Assembly: GCF_030272615.1 (NCBI RefSeq)
Contig: NC_081412.1
Location: 476,787,657 to 476,851,656, forward strand
Source of the DNA: Cryptomeria japonica
Lineage: Eukaryota; Streptophyta; Pinopsida; Cupressales; Cupressaceae
Direction: 5' to 3'
DNA: 64,000 bases
The translations under genes were made by a program, and so were the position numbers. Numbering within the stretch: the stretch's first letter is position 1; each line of letters opens with the position of its first letter. Below are positions 11,641 through 22,704 of the stretch, in pieces. The notes beneath the pieces were generated by a model. That model was not told where the DNA came from, ran no database searches, and saw nothing but the letters and a program-made list of their open reading frames with translations.

Positions 11641-12718
11641 TCCTTAATCGAGTAAATTGAGGAAGCATTAAATGACCCTCGAATCATGAAAGTAATAGAC
11701 ACACTTTTATCCATTGATCCCAATAGATACTTCTTGTTGCTTGCACAAAATGAAGCAAAACTCCCCACAGACTTTGAGTGTCAAATGTTTTAGAACCAGT
11801 CACTAGTGAACCTATTCAAACAACATATCTTATAGATATGGGGCCATGACCTATAAATCCTTTTACTCGACAATTGAATGTAAGAATTCCTTTGGGAAAA
11901 AGAGCACATAGTGTTACAAGCGTACAAATTCCCCTATCAAAATCCTTTGAAAAAATTGTCAAGCCGTTGCATAACACTACATTGCCTCTTCCTCAAACAT
12001 GCGCCATGACATTAGGGATGATAGATAACATAGATCAACAACCAACAATGACACTAGGAATGGTAGTACAATCATGCTTAAACATACAATCAAGTGTTCC
12101 TCTGTTTATCTTGCAAGCCAACACATAAACAAGCATGCCAACATTGATATTATATGTAAACTCACATATAAGTGCATCACCATTGATATCACAAGTACAA
12201 ACAACAACAATTTTCTATGGACTATCTATGAGACAACAAACCAATATGACAAGTATGACAAATTCCAATGTACCACCCATAGTGTCACAAGTCCATGTGG
12301 CAAATGTCTCTCAACCTCCAAAAAAAAATGTGATGTTGCAAATGAACACATCAAGGCAACAAAATGTCATGTCAAGCAATACCTTTCAAAGATTTATTGC
12401 AATTTTAAATCAATAACATCAACAAAGTTTACCTTTCATGACAATGCCAATCAATCAATAACAAACACAACCACATACACAATATCAAAACATTTCCAAT
12501 ATTTAGCCCTTAATGCAATACCAAAATGTTACATGAGCCCAACCTTGGGCTCAATATCAAAACATTCCTTCATTTAACTAGGGGCTTAACTATCGAAATC
12601 AAAATCCATTCATGTGAACAACATATTGGAAAACATATAATTCAAACATGAAATGGTTCATCCTTAACCATTGCTAGCATAAAATATGTCTCAAGAGATA
12701 TAATCCATAAAACAACAA
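11640..12718 (+). pseudogene. Gypsy gag N-terminal and Gln/Asn-rich linker, decayed
   Basis: Broken frames carry FLLLAQNEAKLPTDFECQMF near 11730, corresponding to the N-terminal gag segment at 58219-58455 of the minus-strand gypsy element. They continue into a low-complexity stretch (11870-12570) rich in Gln, Asn, Ser and Met with many CAA and AACA words. Several stops and frame changes occur, so no protein can be made. The match to the other gag is by position and composition more than by strict identity. Confidence 0.5.
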
Positions 12719-13330
12719 ATGACCAATATTCAATTAAGTGGGACAAAAAAATATTATTCAATGCAAGCTATATGTCCCTTCCCCTTTGATAGGATTCTGA
12801 ACATGCCTCCTTTTCCCAAGAAATTTGAGACACCAAAATTTGATAAATATAAAGGAAAAGGGGATCCAACAGAACATCGTAATGAATTTTACATGGCCTG
12901 TATAGAGATTTCTTATGATGATACCTATCTTATGTGTCTCTTTCCTAGAAGTCTTGCAATCCAAGCCATGAAATGGTTTGTACACTTACGTTCAAATATT
13001 AGAATGTGGAATGAATTGGTAGCATAAGAATTTTTGTTGCATTTCTCCTTCAACATTGAGAATGAGGTAACCACGATGGACTTGTGTAACACCAAATAGA
13101 GAAATAGGGAATCCTCTACTTCATTTTTGAAAAGGAGGAAACTTGCCAGTCAATACCCCTATGACATACTTGAGGATCAACTAATACAAATATTCATCAA
13201 AAATATCAATTCTGGAATGATGTTCCATTTACAAGTTAAATGTCCTGATACAATTTTAAAAACTTAGTCAAAAGGGAACAAGAATTGAAAAGGCCCTAAT
13301 TTCAAAAGGACTTGTAAAAATATCCAAGGA
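12719..13330 (+). pseudogene. Gypsy gag core (capsid), broken
   Basis: The frame reads ICPFPFDRILNMPPFPKKFETPKFDKYKGKGDPTEH and so on, closely parallel to IFPYPFDRRLNMVPFPPN.. in the gag at 57262-57963. It shares the PKFDKY, GDP, DDTYL and LFPRSL signatures of Ty3/gypsy retrotransposon gag. A stop ends the first part at 13025-13027; the frame resumes with LASQYPYDILEDQLIQIFIKN and more stops. Gag would build the particle that packages element RNA. Divergence from the 57 kb copy and the many stops mark it as much older. Confidence 0.85.
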
Positions 13331-13969
13331 AAACAATAATAACACAAGCAATTCAAATGATAAGACAAAATTTTGGTCTAGTAACAAATATGTTACCAAT
13401 GATAGAATAATGGACATAAAAGTTAACAAATCACAATATAGAATCAAATTAAAAGGGCACACTCCATTTATAACTCAAATGTACAATCAACCTCAGTAAC
13501 AAAACCAAACAACAAAGATGATTCTACAAAACCCTCCACACAAACCTCTTAGAGAAAATGATGCTCCTAAAAGGAAATTCAAACACCATTGGGAGAACCA
13601 CTTAAGTTTGTTCTCAAACAATTATTGCAATCCAATGTTATCCAGCTATCGGATACAAAAAATTACAAACTAAAATTCACGTCTGCTTGGTGGAACGATA
13701 ACAATTTCTGTGACTACCATTAGACCAAAAGACATAAAATGGCCACACATTTTAAACATAAAAACATCATCGAAGATCTTATTGATCAAGGATAAATTAT
13801 AGTTGAAAGTCCTCTAGGATCTCCAAATGCAGATCATACAATATTTACAAATCCTTTACAAGATCATGGGAAAGGAAAAGCAGGTTATACATCTTGTTTC
13901 CACCCAATAGGTCACCTTCAGAAAGAATGACATCCCATATCATAAGACAAACCATAATGATCCTTTGCA

Positions 13970-14230
13970 TCTTGAGGTATTCATCCACAAACATAAAATA
14001 ATATGAGTTCTAGTAGATGGTGGAGAACGACTTAATATTTTTACTTTAAAAGTAATTAAAGCTCTAGGCTTTTCTAAGGACTGCATTGATACATCTAAAA
14101 AGATAACAATCAAAGCATATGATGATGCTTAAAACTTCTCTAAAGGAGTCATTGTTCTTCTTATCAGAGTGGGTTTGAAGTTACAATTCAGTATCATCCC
14201 CCAACCTATTTTAACTTCCTTATAACATCC
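13970..14230 (+). pseudogene. Gypsy aspartic protease, decayed
   Basis: A broken frame reads VLVDGGERLNIFTLKVIKALGF then KKITIKAYDDA. It aligns with VLIDGGVGLNICTLKLIRALGF and KKITIKAYDDE of the protease at 55987-56310 in the minus-strand gypsy element. The DGG triplet corresponds to the catalytic DSG/DTG of retropepsins; the DGG form is usual in this gypsy lineage. It lies between gag and RT as in intact elements. Stops interrupt it. Confidence 0.75.
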
Positions 14231-14639
14231 TTTTGGGTCACCCATGGATCCATTCTATGAGAGTTGTGTCATCCATAGACCATCAGTGCTTGAAATTTCC
14301 TTTCAATGGAGTAAAAATTACAACAATTAGAGACCTTGACCCATTTTAGTATTGTCAACTTAAAAGGAACCCCTAAGCATCAAGTTCCCACCAATAGGGA
14401 ATCTTCACTCTCTAATTCCAACTAGAATAGGGATCCCTCTTGATCTAAAGATTTCAAAACCAAGGTCTAGGTCCATGACCAAGGATGTGGTGAGTATACT
14501 ATTGCAAAATATTTTCGCATTGGAAAATTTCCAATTTATCCAAAATCTTATGGCAAACCACATCTTCTTTAAAAGGATCCAAAAGTTACAATTAAGTATC
14601 ATCCCCCAACCTATTTTACCTAATGGGGTAAACTAAACA

Positions 14640-15787
14640 AAGAGAAAATAGAGGATGATGTGTCTACTTGGATCTATAAGGATGAAGAAGACATACCACT
14701 TGTATAATTGCCTCTAAAAAAATATGGAAAAGGTTTCATTATCATACAAAAGAAAGGATATGATGGTCAAATGGTCTTGGAGCACAAAAAAATGTTATGA
14801 TAGAGCCTATTTTGTTTAAAAATCATCCAAAGCGTAGAGGGCTTGGGTGTGTACCATTGCTGTTAAAGGATCCTAGTACTAAGTTATTCTCATACAAAAA
14901 TTTAAGTGCCTCTAATGGTGAAGAGACATCTAATGAAAAATACGTTGACACATAATCCAATGAATGGGAGTGGGATTCCTATTCCTCTAGCAACTATGAA
15001 ACAGACAAAACCTTTCGAGAATTTGATTTTTCCTTAAGTGATGATTTTGTTCCTCCTTGCAAAACTAAACAAATGAATAATGAAGCTTTTATTGAAAATT
15101 TTTTGGATCCTAATGACACTTCGGTCCTTACCCTAACAAATACATCCCAAGCCTTTGACGATACTAAAATTAACATGCCCTTAGTATACCTTGACCTTGT
15201 CAATTGGGATCAACAAGGACCACTAAATTTGGACATTTTAAAAAATGATGAAGCAATTGATGAGTTTATAGAACTTAAAGAAGGTATACCATTTAGAGAT
15301 CACAAAGTTGGATCATTCAAAGATCTGGATGCAATTGCTTATTTTAGGGAGCCAATTCCATCTTCTATTCAAAAAAATGAAAAAAAACAAAAACAACAAG
15401 TCTTCTGCTAAAAACCAAAAGGCACCTTTAGATCATGAAAAAGTAAAAGAAAATTATGTATTTGAGGGTAAAAACCACTTTAAGGTGCCCAAGTATGAAA
15501 TATTGGACACACCCCCAAGCAATCAAGAAAAGTCTTCATTGCTAGTAGAAAAGAATCAAGAAGTAAATCTCAATAGAACTGATAATCCAAAGATAATTCA
15601 TCTTGCAGCTTCATTGTCTGAAATACATATGGCAAATTTCATCCAATTATTCCTAGAAAAGCAAATAAATTTCATATTTTCATATGCAAATTTTTCAACA
15701 TTAGATCTTGAAATGGTTCTACATCATTTGCCACTTCATCTGGGTGCCAAACTAGTGAAACAAAAGTTGAGAAAAATGCACCCTTGA
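14640..15787 (+). pseudogene. G-patch remnant and protease-RT linker of gypsy pol
   Basis: The region starts with WIYKDEEDIPL and KKGYDGQM, the worn counterpart of the G-patch segment at 55375-55938. It continues in a longer open stretch (15073-15411) rich in acidic residues (ILKNDEAIDEFIELKEG) that matches the Asp/Glu-rich linker at 54418-55134. A frame change near 15310 leads to 15308-15787, which ends with IHLAASLSEIHMANF, LHLGAKLVKQKLRKMHP, the RT N-terminal extension also seen at about 54290-54110. Function is lost. Confidence 0.7.
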
Positions 15788-16208
15788 ATTGCTTTGTTGG
15801 TAAAAGTTGAGCTTGAGAAATTGTTCAATGTTGGCTTATTAGACCAATAGACTATGTTAAATGGATTTAAAACCTAGTATCTATTACAAAACCAAATGGA
15901 GGTATTAGGATCTAGATAGCTTTCAAATATTTAAATAAATAATGCCCTAAAGATGATTTTCCTCTACCCAACATAAATATCATTGTGGATCTTATAGCTG
16001 ACTATGAAATGTTGTCACTAATGGATAGTTTTTCAGATTATAATCAAATAAGAATTTCTCCCTAAGATAAACTAAAAATAGACTTCACTTGTACCCGAGG
16101 AACATACTATTGATATAAATGCCCTTTGGTCTAAAAAATGTAGGGGCAACTTACCAAAGAGCCATGGCAACAACTTTTTATGATTTCATGAATATCTTAA
16201 TTGAAGAT
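15788..16208 (+). pseudogene. Gypsy reverse transcriptase, part A
   Basis: Broken frames give LIRPIDYVKWI, CPKDDFPLPNINIIVDL, MLSLMDSFSDYNQI and DFTCTRGTYY, the ordered RT motifs found in full at 53148-54344. It ends at ILIED (16208), where a solo LTR is inserted. The missing YVDD segment resumes exactly at 19368. At least five stops are present. Confidence 0.85.
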
Positions 16209-17471
16209 TGTTGGAGATTGCTGGAAGTATGATGCAAATATGTGCTTTAGTGATAACTGAGAGATCTATTGTTATTAATGTCAACATATTTCTCTGTTTG
16301 TGATAGTGATGTAGTGAGTTCAGTGAGTTGGTTTGTTCAAAACGACAATGATCAGAGTTTGCAGATTAAAGGGTTTGTAGAGGATTGTGTATAGATGATT
16401 CAATGCAATTTTAAAAGGTCCACATGAAGATTTGAGTGATTTATGGATATTTGTGTTGTGGTTGGTTTTTCTGTGTTCAGTGGTGACAAAGTGTTAGTAA
16501 TTTGATCAGCATTGCTTCACATTGTAATATATTGATCTGCGGATTCAAAGATATGTTTGGAACATTGATATGCGTCCTCAATTCAAGTGGTTCATGGTTT
16601 GGAGTTTCACAATTTATTTTTCAAGGTTGACAGTCATTGTAGTTAGTGTTCTTGAAATTCAATATGATGATGATGTGATTCTAGTAATTTGAGTTGATGC
16701 AGATATTGCGGTGGTAATTCATGATGCTTGTGGATGTTTCTGGATCATGTGCCTTTTGTGTTGGTGGTCAACATTGATCATTGTGTGTGTAATTGATGAT
16801 TTTCTTTGGCGTGTTAGTGCTCTTCATATTTGAGGCCGAGTAGATGCTTGTAGCGTGTTGTGGATGCTTGATGCATAATTATTGGAGGTATTTCACATTC
16901 GAGGCGTGTGATATGGGTCTGTGCTATGTCTTGGTCGATATTGCCTAGTCTGCATGTGATATTGTAGCGTGTGTGGTTATATTTTTGTAAATAGGTGGTG
17001 AGTGTTGAGCCGACCTTGATGATCTTCACAAGGTTGATGTCATGTATAAATAAATGTAATATCTTTGTAATTATGTGTGAGTGTGTATGGATGAGAATCA
17101 AAATGCATGTGCACTAAATATATACATCTTTTGGAGGCAAATAAGAAGTGTGAGAAGAGAAGTTGTTATGTGCTTAACCAAAACTATAACCAGGCATTAA
17201 GGAGATTCTATTATTCATTTCATGACCTTTTGGATGTGATCTGAATCTATTTGTAAGACAATGAGTCTTCCTTGGGTTGTAGCCCCTGTTGTTTTTGAAC
17301 AGTGAGCTCTAGGAAATGCACTTGAATGCATGTGCATTCCCCATTGTAATATTTATAATACTTCTAACAAAGTATCATCTTATTGTGGATGTATTCCCAC
17401 CATGGTTTTTCCCTTGACCAGGTTTTCCATGTCAAAAATCTTGGTGTTATGTGTGTTCTTGATGTGTTGTT

Positions 17472-19230
17472 TTTGATTGGGGGAAAACAGGTTTTGAAGG
17501 GCCCTTGAAACCCTTTACATCATTAGATCAAAAGATAGACATTAGAGAACACCAAAAAAGAAAAAGATAGCAGACATAGGAAAGACAGTTGGCCAAAAGA
17601 CAAAAAGCCAGCAACAGAAAGACACAACACAAAGAAACTAAACACCAAACAACAGAAAAAGCAGAGAAGAAAAGCCAAGCCTAGGTGAAATTCTTTAGCG
17701 ACTCGATAGCTTCCAGCTCCAGTTACTCCATGGTCTAAGCAATTTTCTTGATATGATCAATGTCCTTGCTTTGTTTTTTCTTCTTTCTGGTACTTGCATG
17801 TGTTCTTTTTCTAGGACCCGCCTCCTTATCTTCAGAGGTACCATCCTTCTCCTCAGTAGTGTCCCTGAGGGCCTTTTCCGCTTGGAAAAGTTTGAGCTTG
17901 CTGATAAGGACCTTGATACTATCAGAGGTGACCTTTAAAATCTTGTAACTCTACTCCCTAATCATTTTGAGAGCCTTCTCAATCCCTTCCATCCTCTTTT
18001 CAGTTGCCCCAGCTCTATCTTCCAGGGTTTGAAAGCTATTGTGTTGGATATTTATGATTTCCTCTGCATTGTTGATAGCTTTAGTAAGCTCACTTAAGAA
18101 GTCAGGAAGAGAGATGAATTTACCAGTGCCAATAGCTTCCGAAGCTTCAAGTTTGCTAGCCTCCTGGACCCGTTTGGCTTTTATGCTTTTAATTTCCTTC
18201 TGAACCCATAGGAAGACCTTATTGAAGTAGTTTGTGTCATTTTTGATACAAAGGTTGATGTCCAGATGAGAGCCATCTTGGGCCTTGTCTCCCACAAGAT
18301 CCAAGTTCACCTCAAGACCCACCTCCTTCCACTCTACAGTCTTAATTTCCTTCATGGGGGTGTTCTCCCCTGCCAAGCCCTTACTGTGATCCTTGGAGTC
18401 GGTAGGAAGGGGCGAATGATTCTTAGCTCCCAACTCCTCACCTCTCATCATCTTCCCCTTTTTCTTCTAGCTTGAGATAATTTGAACCTCCTCACTGTCT
18501 ATCTCCATGTCATCTTTAGTCTCCTCTTCTTCCTCATACCAACTATCATCATCTTCCCCCTTTTGCTTTCGATTGATTGACCCTTTACCCTGGTCCTCTT
18601 GCCCAATTTTCCTTTTATGCTTGCTCAACTCAATGGTATGGGGGTCCACCTCGACATCCACCTCTGTGTCGTATCCCTCAACATCATCATCATCCAAGTC
18701 ACCCAAATATTCTTCTGACTTGAAAACCTCAGCTATAGTCAGTTGAACAATGGTGTTCTTGATATGGTTGTAAAGAACCACCATAAGACCCTCATGTAGA
18801 GCTAGATTGGTCTTGGGATTAGAGATAACATCCATAATCCCGACATTTAGGGCACAAAACAAGTAGTAGGGGAGGGAAATTTTCTCGTTGTATCATAAAT
18901 GATTAAGAATAACAAAGTGGTAGCTATAAAATCTGGTATATCTACCATCTAAAGTTATGAATTCCATGACAACAAACAAAATCCGTCGCTAGATCAACTT
19001 GATTACCTTAGGGGAGTAGTAAGTGTGGCTTCGCTTCACTAGTTTTGCTTTCTCCTCCTCATCCTTGGGGAATTTCTTCACATCAACATCTAACAGCTTC
19101 CGGTCCCTATAAAATTTGATTCCATCCATCGACAGACCCGTAGCCTCAACGATCATGGTTTCATTAACCTTAACCTTCCTATTGCCAATGGTTAGGGTGC
19201 CCTTATTCCACCCCTTTTTGAAAATCCTAG
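17472..19230 (-). mobile_element. 5'-truncated retroposed gene fragment nested in the solo LTR
   Basis: The insert is bounded by a perfect 12-bp direct repeat TGATGTGTTGTT at 17460-17471 and 19231-19242, and LTR sequence continues on both sides. On the minus strand it begins inside a reading frame (RIFKKGWNKG) and ends in a U-rich untranslated tail, ..CCCCCAATCAAA, next to a short A run. I see no terminal inverted repeats. A long variable target duplication, 5' truncation and A-ending 3' end fit LINE-mediated retroposition. A Mutator-like transposon is the alternative, but no inverted ends are visible. Confidence 0.7.
17951..19230 (-). pseudogene. Unrecognised acidic/coiled-coil protein, broken
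   Basis: One minus-strand frame runs through with stops only at about 18989, 18893 and 18464, with a frame change near 17950. It encodes about 430 residues. In order these are: a globular part (KGWNKGTLTIGNRKVKVNE, then GLSMDGIKFYRDRKLLDVDV, then SHTYYSPKVIKLI); a helical segment around LFCALNVGIMDVISNP; an acidic stretch DLDDDDVEGYDTEVDVEVD and DDDSWYEEEEETKDDMEID; and a Lys/Glu-rich helix-forming C-terminus. I do not recognise the family. The globular part loosely resembles repeat-associated plant ORFs of unknown role. It is intronless here, consistent with a retrocopy. Confidence 0.5.
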
Positions 19231-19367
19231 TGATGTGTTGTTGATTTATGCTTTCATGTTCAATTATCAGATTTGATATTAAATTTAATTTGTGCAAGTT
19301 TTTGAGACAAATGATTCACCCCCCCTCTCGGTTGTCTACCCAAAATTGGAGCTATTTCATCAAAGAT

Positions 19368-20278
19368 TATGTGGATGAAATATTGTTGAAATAACTCACC
19401 AGGGATACTCATCTTGCCACCTTAGATATGATCTTTAATAGATTGGAGGAGTATAAAGTAAGATTGAACTCGAAAAAGTGTCTTTAGGGTTGTATCAAGA
19501 AAAATCCTTGCTTACATAGTTTCTCGTTGAGGCATTGAAGTAGATCCCACAAAGGTCAAGGCAATACTGGACATGCCTCCTCCTTCCAATCTTATTCAAA
19601 TACATTTACAAGGAACGATGTAATCCATTTCTTTGTTTATTTCTCAGCTTTTAGATAAATGTTTCTTATTTCAACATTTACTTCATAAGGGCGTTCCTTT
19701 TAAATTTACTGAAGAATGCCAACAAGAATTTTTGTTACTCAAAGACTACCTGTTATCTCTGCAAGTTCTAATGCCTCCCATTGAAGGAAAAAATTTGATC
19801 CTATATGTGTTAGCTACACCATAGGCCTTAGGAGCTCTTCTCTCACAACATAATGAAGAAGATTAAAAAAGGGCTATATACTATATTAGCAAAACCTTGT
19901 AGGGTATGAGCTCACTTATACCCCAATTGAAAGAGTGTACTTTGTTGTTGTATTTCTATTTAGAAACTTAGGAACTATATGTTGGATCATAAAATATAAA
20001 TGATACCAAAGATAGACCCCTTAAAATATCTCTTAAGAAAAGTAGTTCTCAATGGAAGATTAGCTAAATGTGAGATGATTCTTAGTGAGTTTTATATAAA
20101 ATACATTGATCACAAAGAAATCAAATGACAATTCATAGTCAATCAACTTGAAAATGCTCATATTCCAACAAACCATCCACTTCTAATCGATTTTCTTGAT
20201 GAGTTATTATTCAAAATAGCACCATCTAATGAATTTAAAATTATTTTGATGGATATCATACCCAATATGGTTAAGGAG
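19368..20278 (+). pseudogene. Gypsy reverse transcriptase, part B, up to the LINE insertion
   Basis: The frame resumes with YVDEILLK, so the catalytic YVDD box has become YVDE (Asp to Glu). It continues with FNRLEEYKVRLNSKKC, then QLLDKCFLFQHLLHKGVPFKF and YLLSLQVLMPPIEGKNLILYV, matching the thumb/connection region at 53250-53600. The following PLLIDFLDELLFK and VKE lead towards RNase H, which resumes at 38430. The LINE enters at 20279. Many stops; not functional. Confidence 0.85.
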
Positions 20279-20554
20279 TGACAATTGAGAAGGAGGTGGC
20301 TCTGGCTTTGCATGTACAAGGGTTTTCCATCTCTCGACGCATGCACTTGGCCATCCCACCTCTCTCGTCCTTGCCTTGGTATCAAGTTTTTATGTTGCTT
20401 GGTTTTCTTGAAGACTGCTATCAGTTTTGTACTTAGTGTGTTGTGTTTTATTTCTTCCTGTTTTTAAATTGATTGATTGCATTTTATAGTACATTATGGT
20501 TTCTAGGTTGTAGATTACATGAATGTGTTTGTGTTAAAGGTCAGGTTGTCTCGT

Positions 20555-22520
20555 ATGGACATAGGACAACAAGTGGAAGAAAATGAGAACCTTAGCAATA
20601 ATAATTCTATTCAGGCAATACCAAATAGAGATGAAAAGGGTGGGAAAACATTCAAAGAAGTTGTGCAAGAAGAAGTCAAGAAAATACCCGTGGTAGTTGT
20701 GTTCAATAACAAAAGAGATGATTCAAGGACCTTCCAAGGCGAAGGAGAAGTAGATAGATGATCATCTGAAGGAGGTAAGGACTCTATCTTTCCCAAGGTA
20801 CTAAGGTTAAACCCTAATGAATAAATAATAGTCGATGAAAAAAGAAGAAACAAGACTAAAAACATAACATTTTTATTTGTGTGTTTGGATAGTAAAACCC
20901 TGCTAGCAAGAAGGTTTCTTGATAATTGGTTGAATACGGTTCGAGGTAGGAAAATTGGGGTGTATATAACTTTCTGTAGAATGATTCAAACCATGCTATT
21001 TGTTATTTTCTTAAAGAAGAACAATATGCAAAAAAATATTGTTGAGAAGAACTAATAATCTTAGGAACTCCTTATTCAAAGCCATACAATGGGCACCAGA
21101 TGTATCTCAAAGTAAAATTTTATTTTATTCAAAACTCAGATGGATTCAAGTTAAGAATGTCCTAGTGCAGAGTTGGAGATTTCTACCTAAATTGTTGGAA
21201 CCATTAGACAAAACTCTTCCAGTGGAATAATCTTATATTACCCTACCCCAAATGAATGCTATGGTTTTGATCTCCTTCAATGAAGGAGTCCAAATCCTTG
21301 ATATGATTGAATTCCTAGTCATAGATCAAATAGTTAAATGTGATGTAGAAGCTTTGGCGGGGCTAAATTATTATTTCTTATGTAAATCTGATAGACACCG
21401 CAAAAGAGAATACCCTAAAGTTATTAACAATAAAAGAAATGGAAATGACAAAAAATAGGGTCTAATGTTGAGATTGCAGTTCATATGGAGGATTACAACC
21501 ATGGTGAACCTATGGAGGAAGGTAATAATAAAAATGTTGATTTATGCTAGAAAAACTAGCTAATGAGAATATGGAGGTTACCATGGATGCAACCCCCAAT
21601 GAATTGGAGTTTGGAGCATCCATTATTAAAGATCAAGATGAAAAGTGGGCTAATAAGCAATACCTAATGCAAAATGACAATACAAATGTTGAACCTAATA
21701 GTGTGCAAACTCTAATAAAAAGGAAGATCCCTTTGGTGCCATGCCTCAAGCAAAAAATGCTCAAGAATAATTTTTAGACAAGTTGAGAGAAAAAATGCAC
21801 CCTGGTCTAGACAATTTTTTCTGATTTTTTTAGTTATAGGTTTTGATCCCCTTCTTCTTCTCAGATCCCAATTTACAACTTTGTTTGACTTCTACAACAT
21901 TCTGTTTTCATCATTTCATTTCAATTTCTCATTTTTTAAAATCAATTTAGCATTTGCAATTCAAAACCTAATTCAAACACAACTTCAACTCAAACAAAAG
22001 GGGAAATAAGACCTCAATTAGCATTCAACACTCTTCTTAATAGAATTGAGGTTGGATCTATTGAGTTCATCCCCCTTTTAGTGTAATGTTTGTGAAAGTT
22101 AGGCCATTTTCTAGTTTTCAAAGCATAACTTTCGAAACCCTAATTTTTCTTCCATTACAGGTATAATGCTAAAGGAACCACCCCCAATAGGCCATGAACT
22201 AGACATTTCATTAGCTATTGTGGAACATATCCCACCTTCTTATAATGTTCAAATCTCTGACGTGTTAGATACAACATGGTCATTAGGCTCTAGAACTGGT
22301 TTGTCTAACAGTAAGGGTTATGATTTGAATGGAGATGCTAGTGCATATGTTCCTCCCCTCTTTGATTGAAAAATCATGGAGGCAGAGGGATGGGAAAGAG
22401 TGGCACCAATTAAAGCTAGGAGGAAAAGAAAGAATGTTAGTAGAACTAACAACTCTAAGATTGATGACAAAAAAGGGAAAGGGAGTGACATCCCATAGTG
22501 TTTTTAACATTTATGTAGAA
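20555..22520 (+). pseudogene. LINE ORF1 (DUF4283-type RNA-binding protein), broken
   Basis: From MDIGQQVEENENLS at 20555 the frame gives the N-terminal part, then KNITFLFVCLDSKTLLARRF and SLFKAIQWAPDV, the usual order of the DUF4283 domain of plant LINE ORF1. A worn zinc-knuckle (YYFLCKSDRHRKREYP, about 21370-21420) has lost two of its cysteines. The C-terminus ends with EAEGWERVAPIKARRKRK, a common LINE ORF1 ending. Several stops and frame changes occur. The protein would bind LINE RNA during retroposition. Confidence 0.75.
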
Positions 22521-22555
22521 GTGGTAAAACCAATCCTTCTAATCAATAAATGATG

Positions 22556-22704
22556 ATGCACTTCTTAAGCTAGAATATTTGGGGACTAGAATCTCTAGAA
22601 AAAAGTATATTATTAGGAGCCTATGCAATCAGAACAAAGATATAGACTTTTTTCTCCTTCAAGAAGTTAAAGTTGTGGGATTTTAGTTAGAAAATAACAT
22701 TATG
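22556..22704 (+). pseudogene. LINE ORF2 endonuclease, N-terminal part
   Basis: The frame NIWGLESLEKKYIIRSL, then KDIDFFLLQEVKVVGF, is the N-terminus of an APE-type LINE endonuclease; the N of NIWG and the E of LQEVK are the conserved active-site positions. A frame change and one TAG lie inside. It is cut at ENNIM by the copia remnant and continues in frame at 24054. Confidence 0.85.

Larger units (their letters stand above)
16209..19362 (+). mobile_element. Copia-type solo LTR inserted in the gypsy RT, itself carrying an insertion
   Basis: It starts TGTTGGAGATTGCTGG and ends ..GAGCTATTTCATCA, flanked by the perfect 5-bp duplication AAGAT at 16204-16208 and 19363-19367. The block ACCATGGTTTTTCCC..GGTTTTCCATG (17399-17445) and CACCCCCCCTCTCGG (about 19317) are shared with the other copia LTRs here. 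The LTR proper is about 1.4 kb; 17472-19230 is a nested insert. Removing the element and one duplication copy joins ILIED to YVDEILLK in frame. No internal gag-pol remains. Confidence 0.9.

Noticed and set aside
18507-18746. Plus-strand Ser-rich frame
   Set aside because: Antisense of the acidic stretch of the minus-strand pseudogene (Glu/Asp codons read as Ser/Leu).
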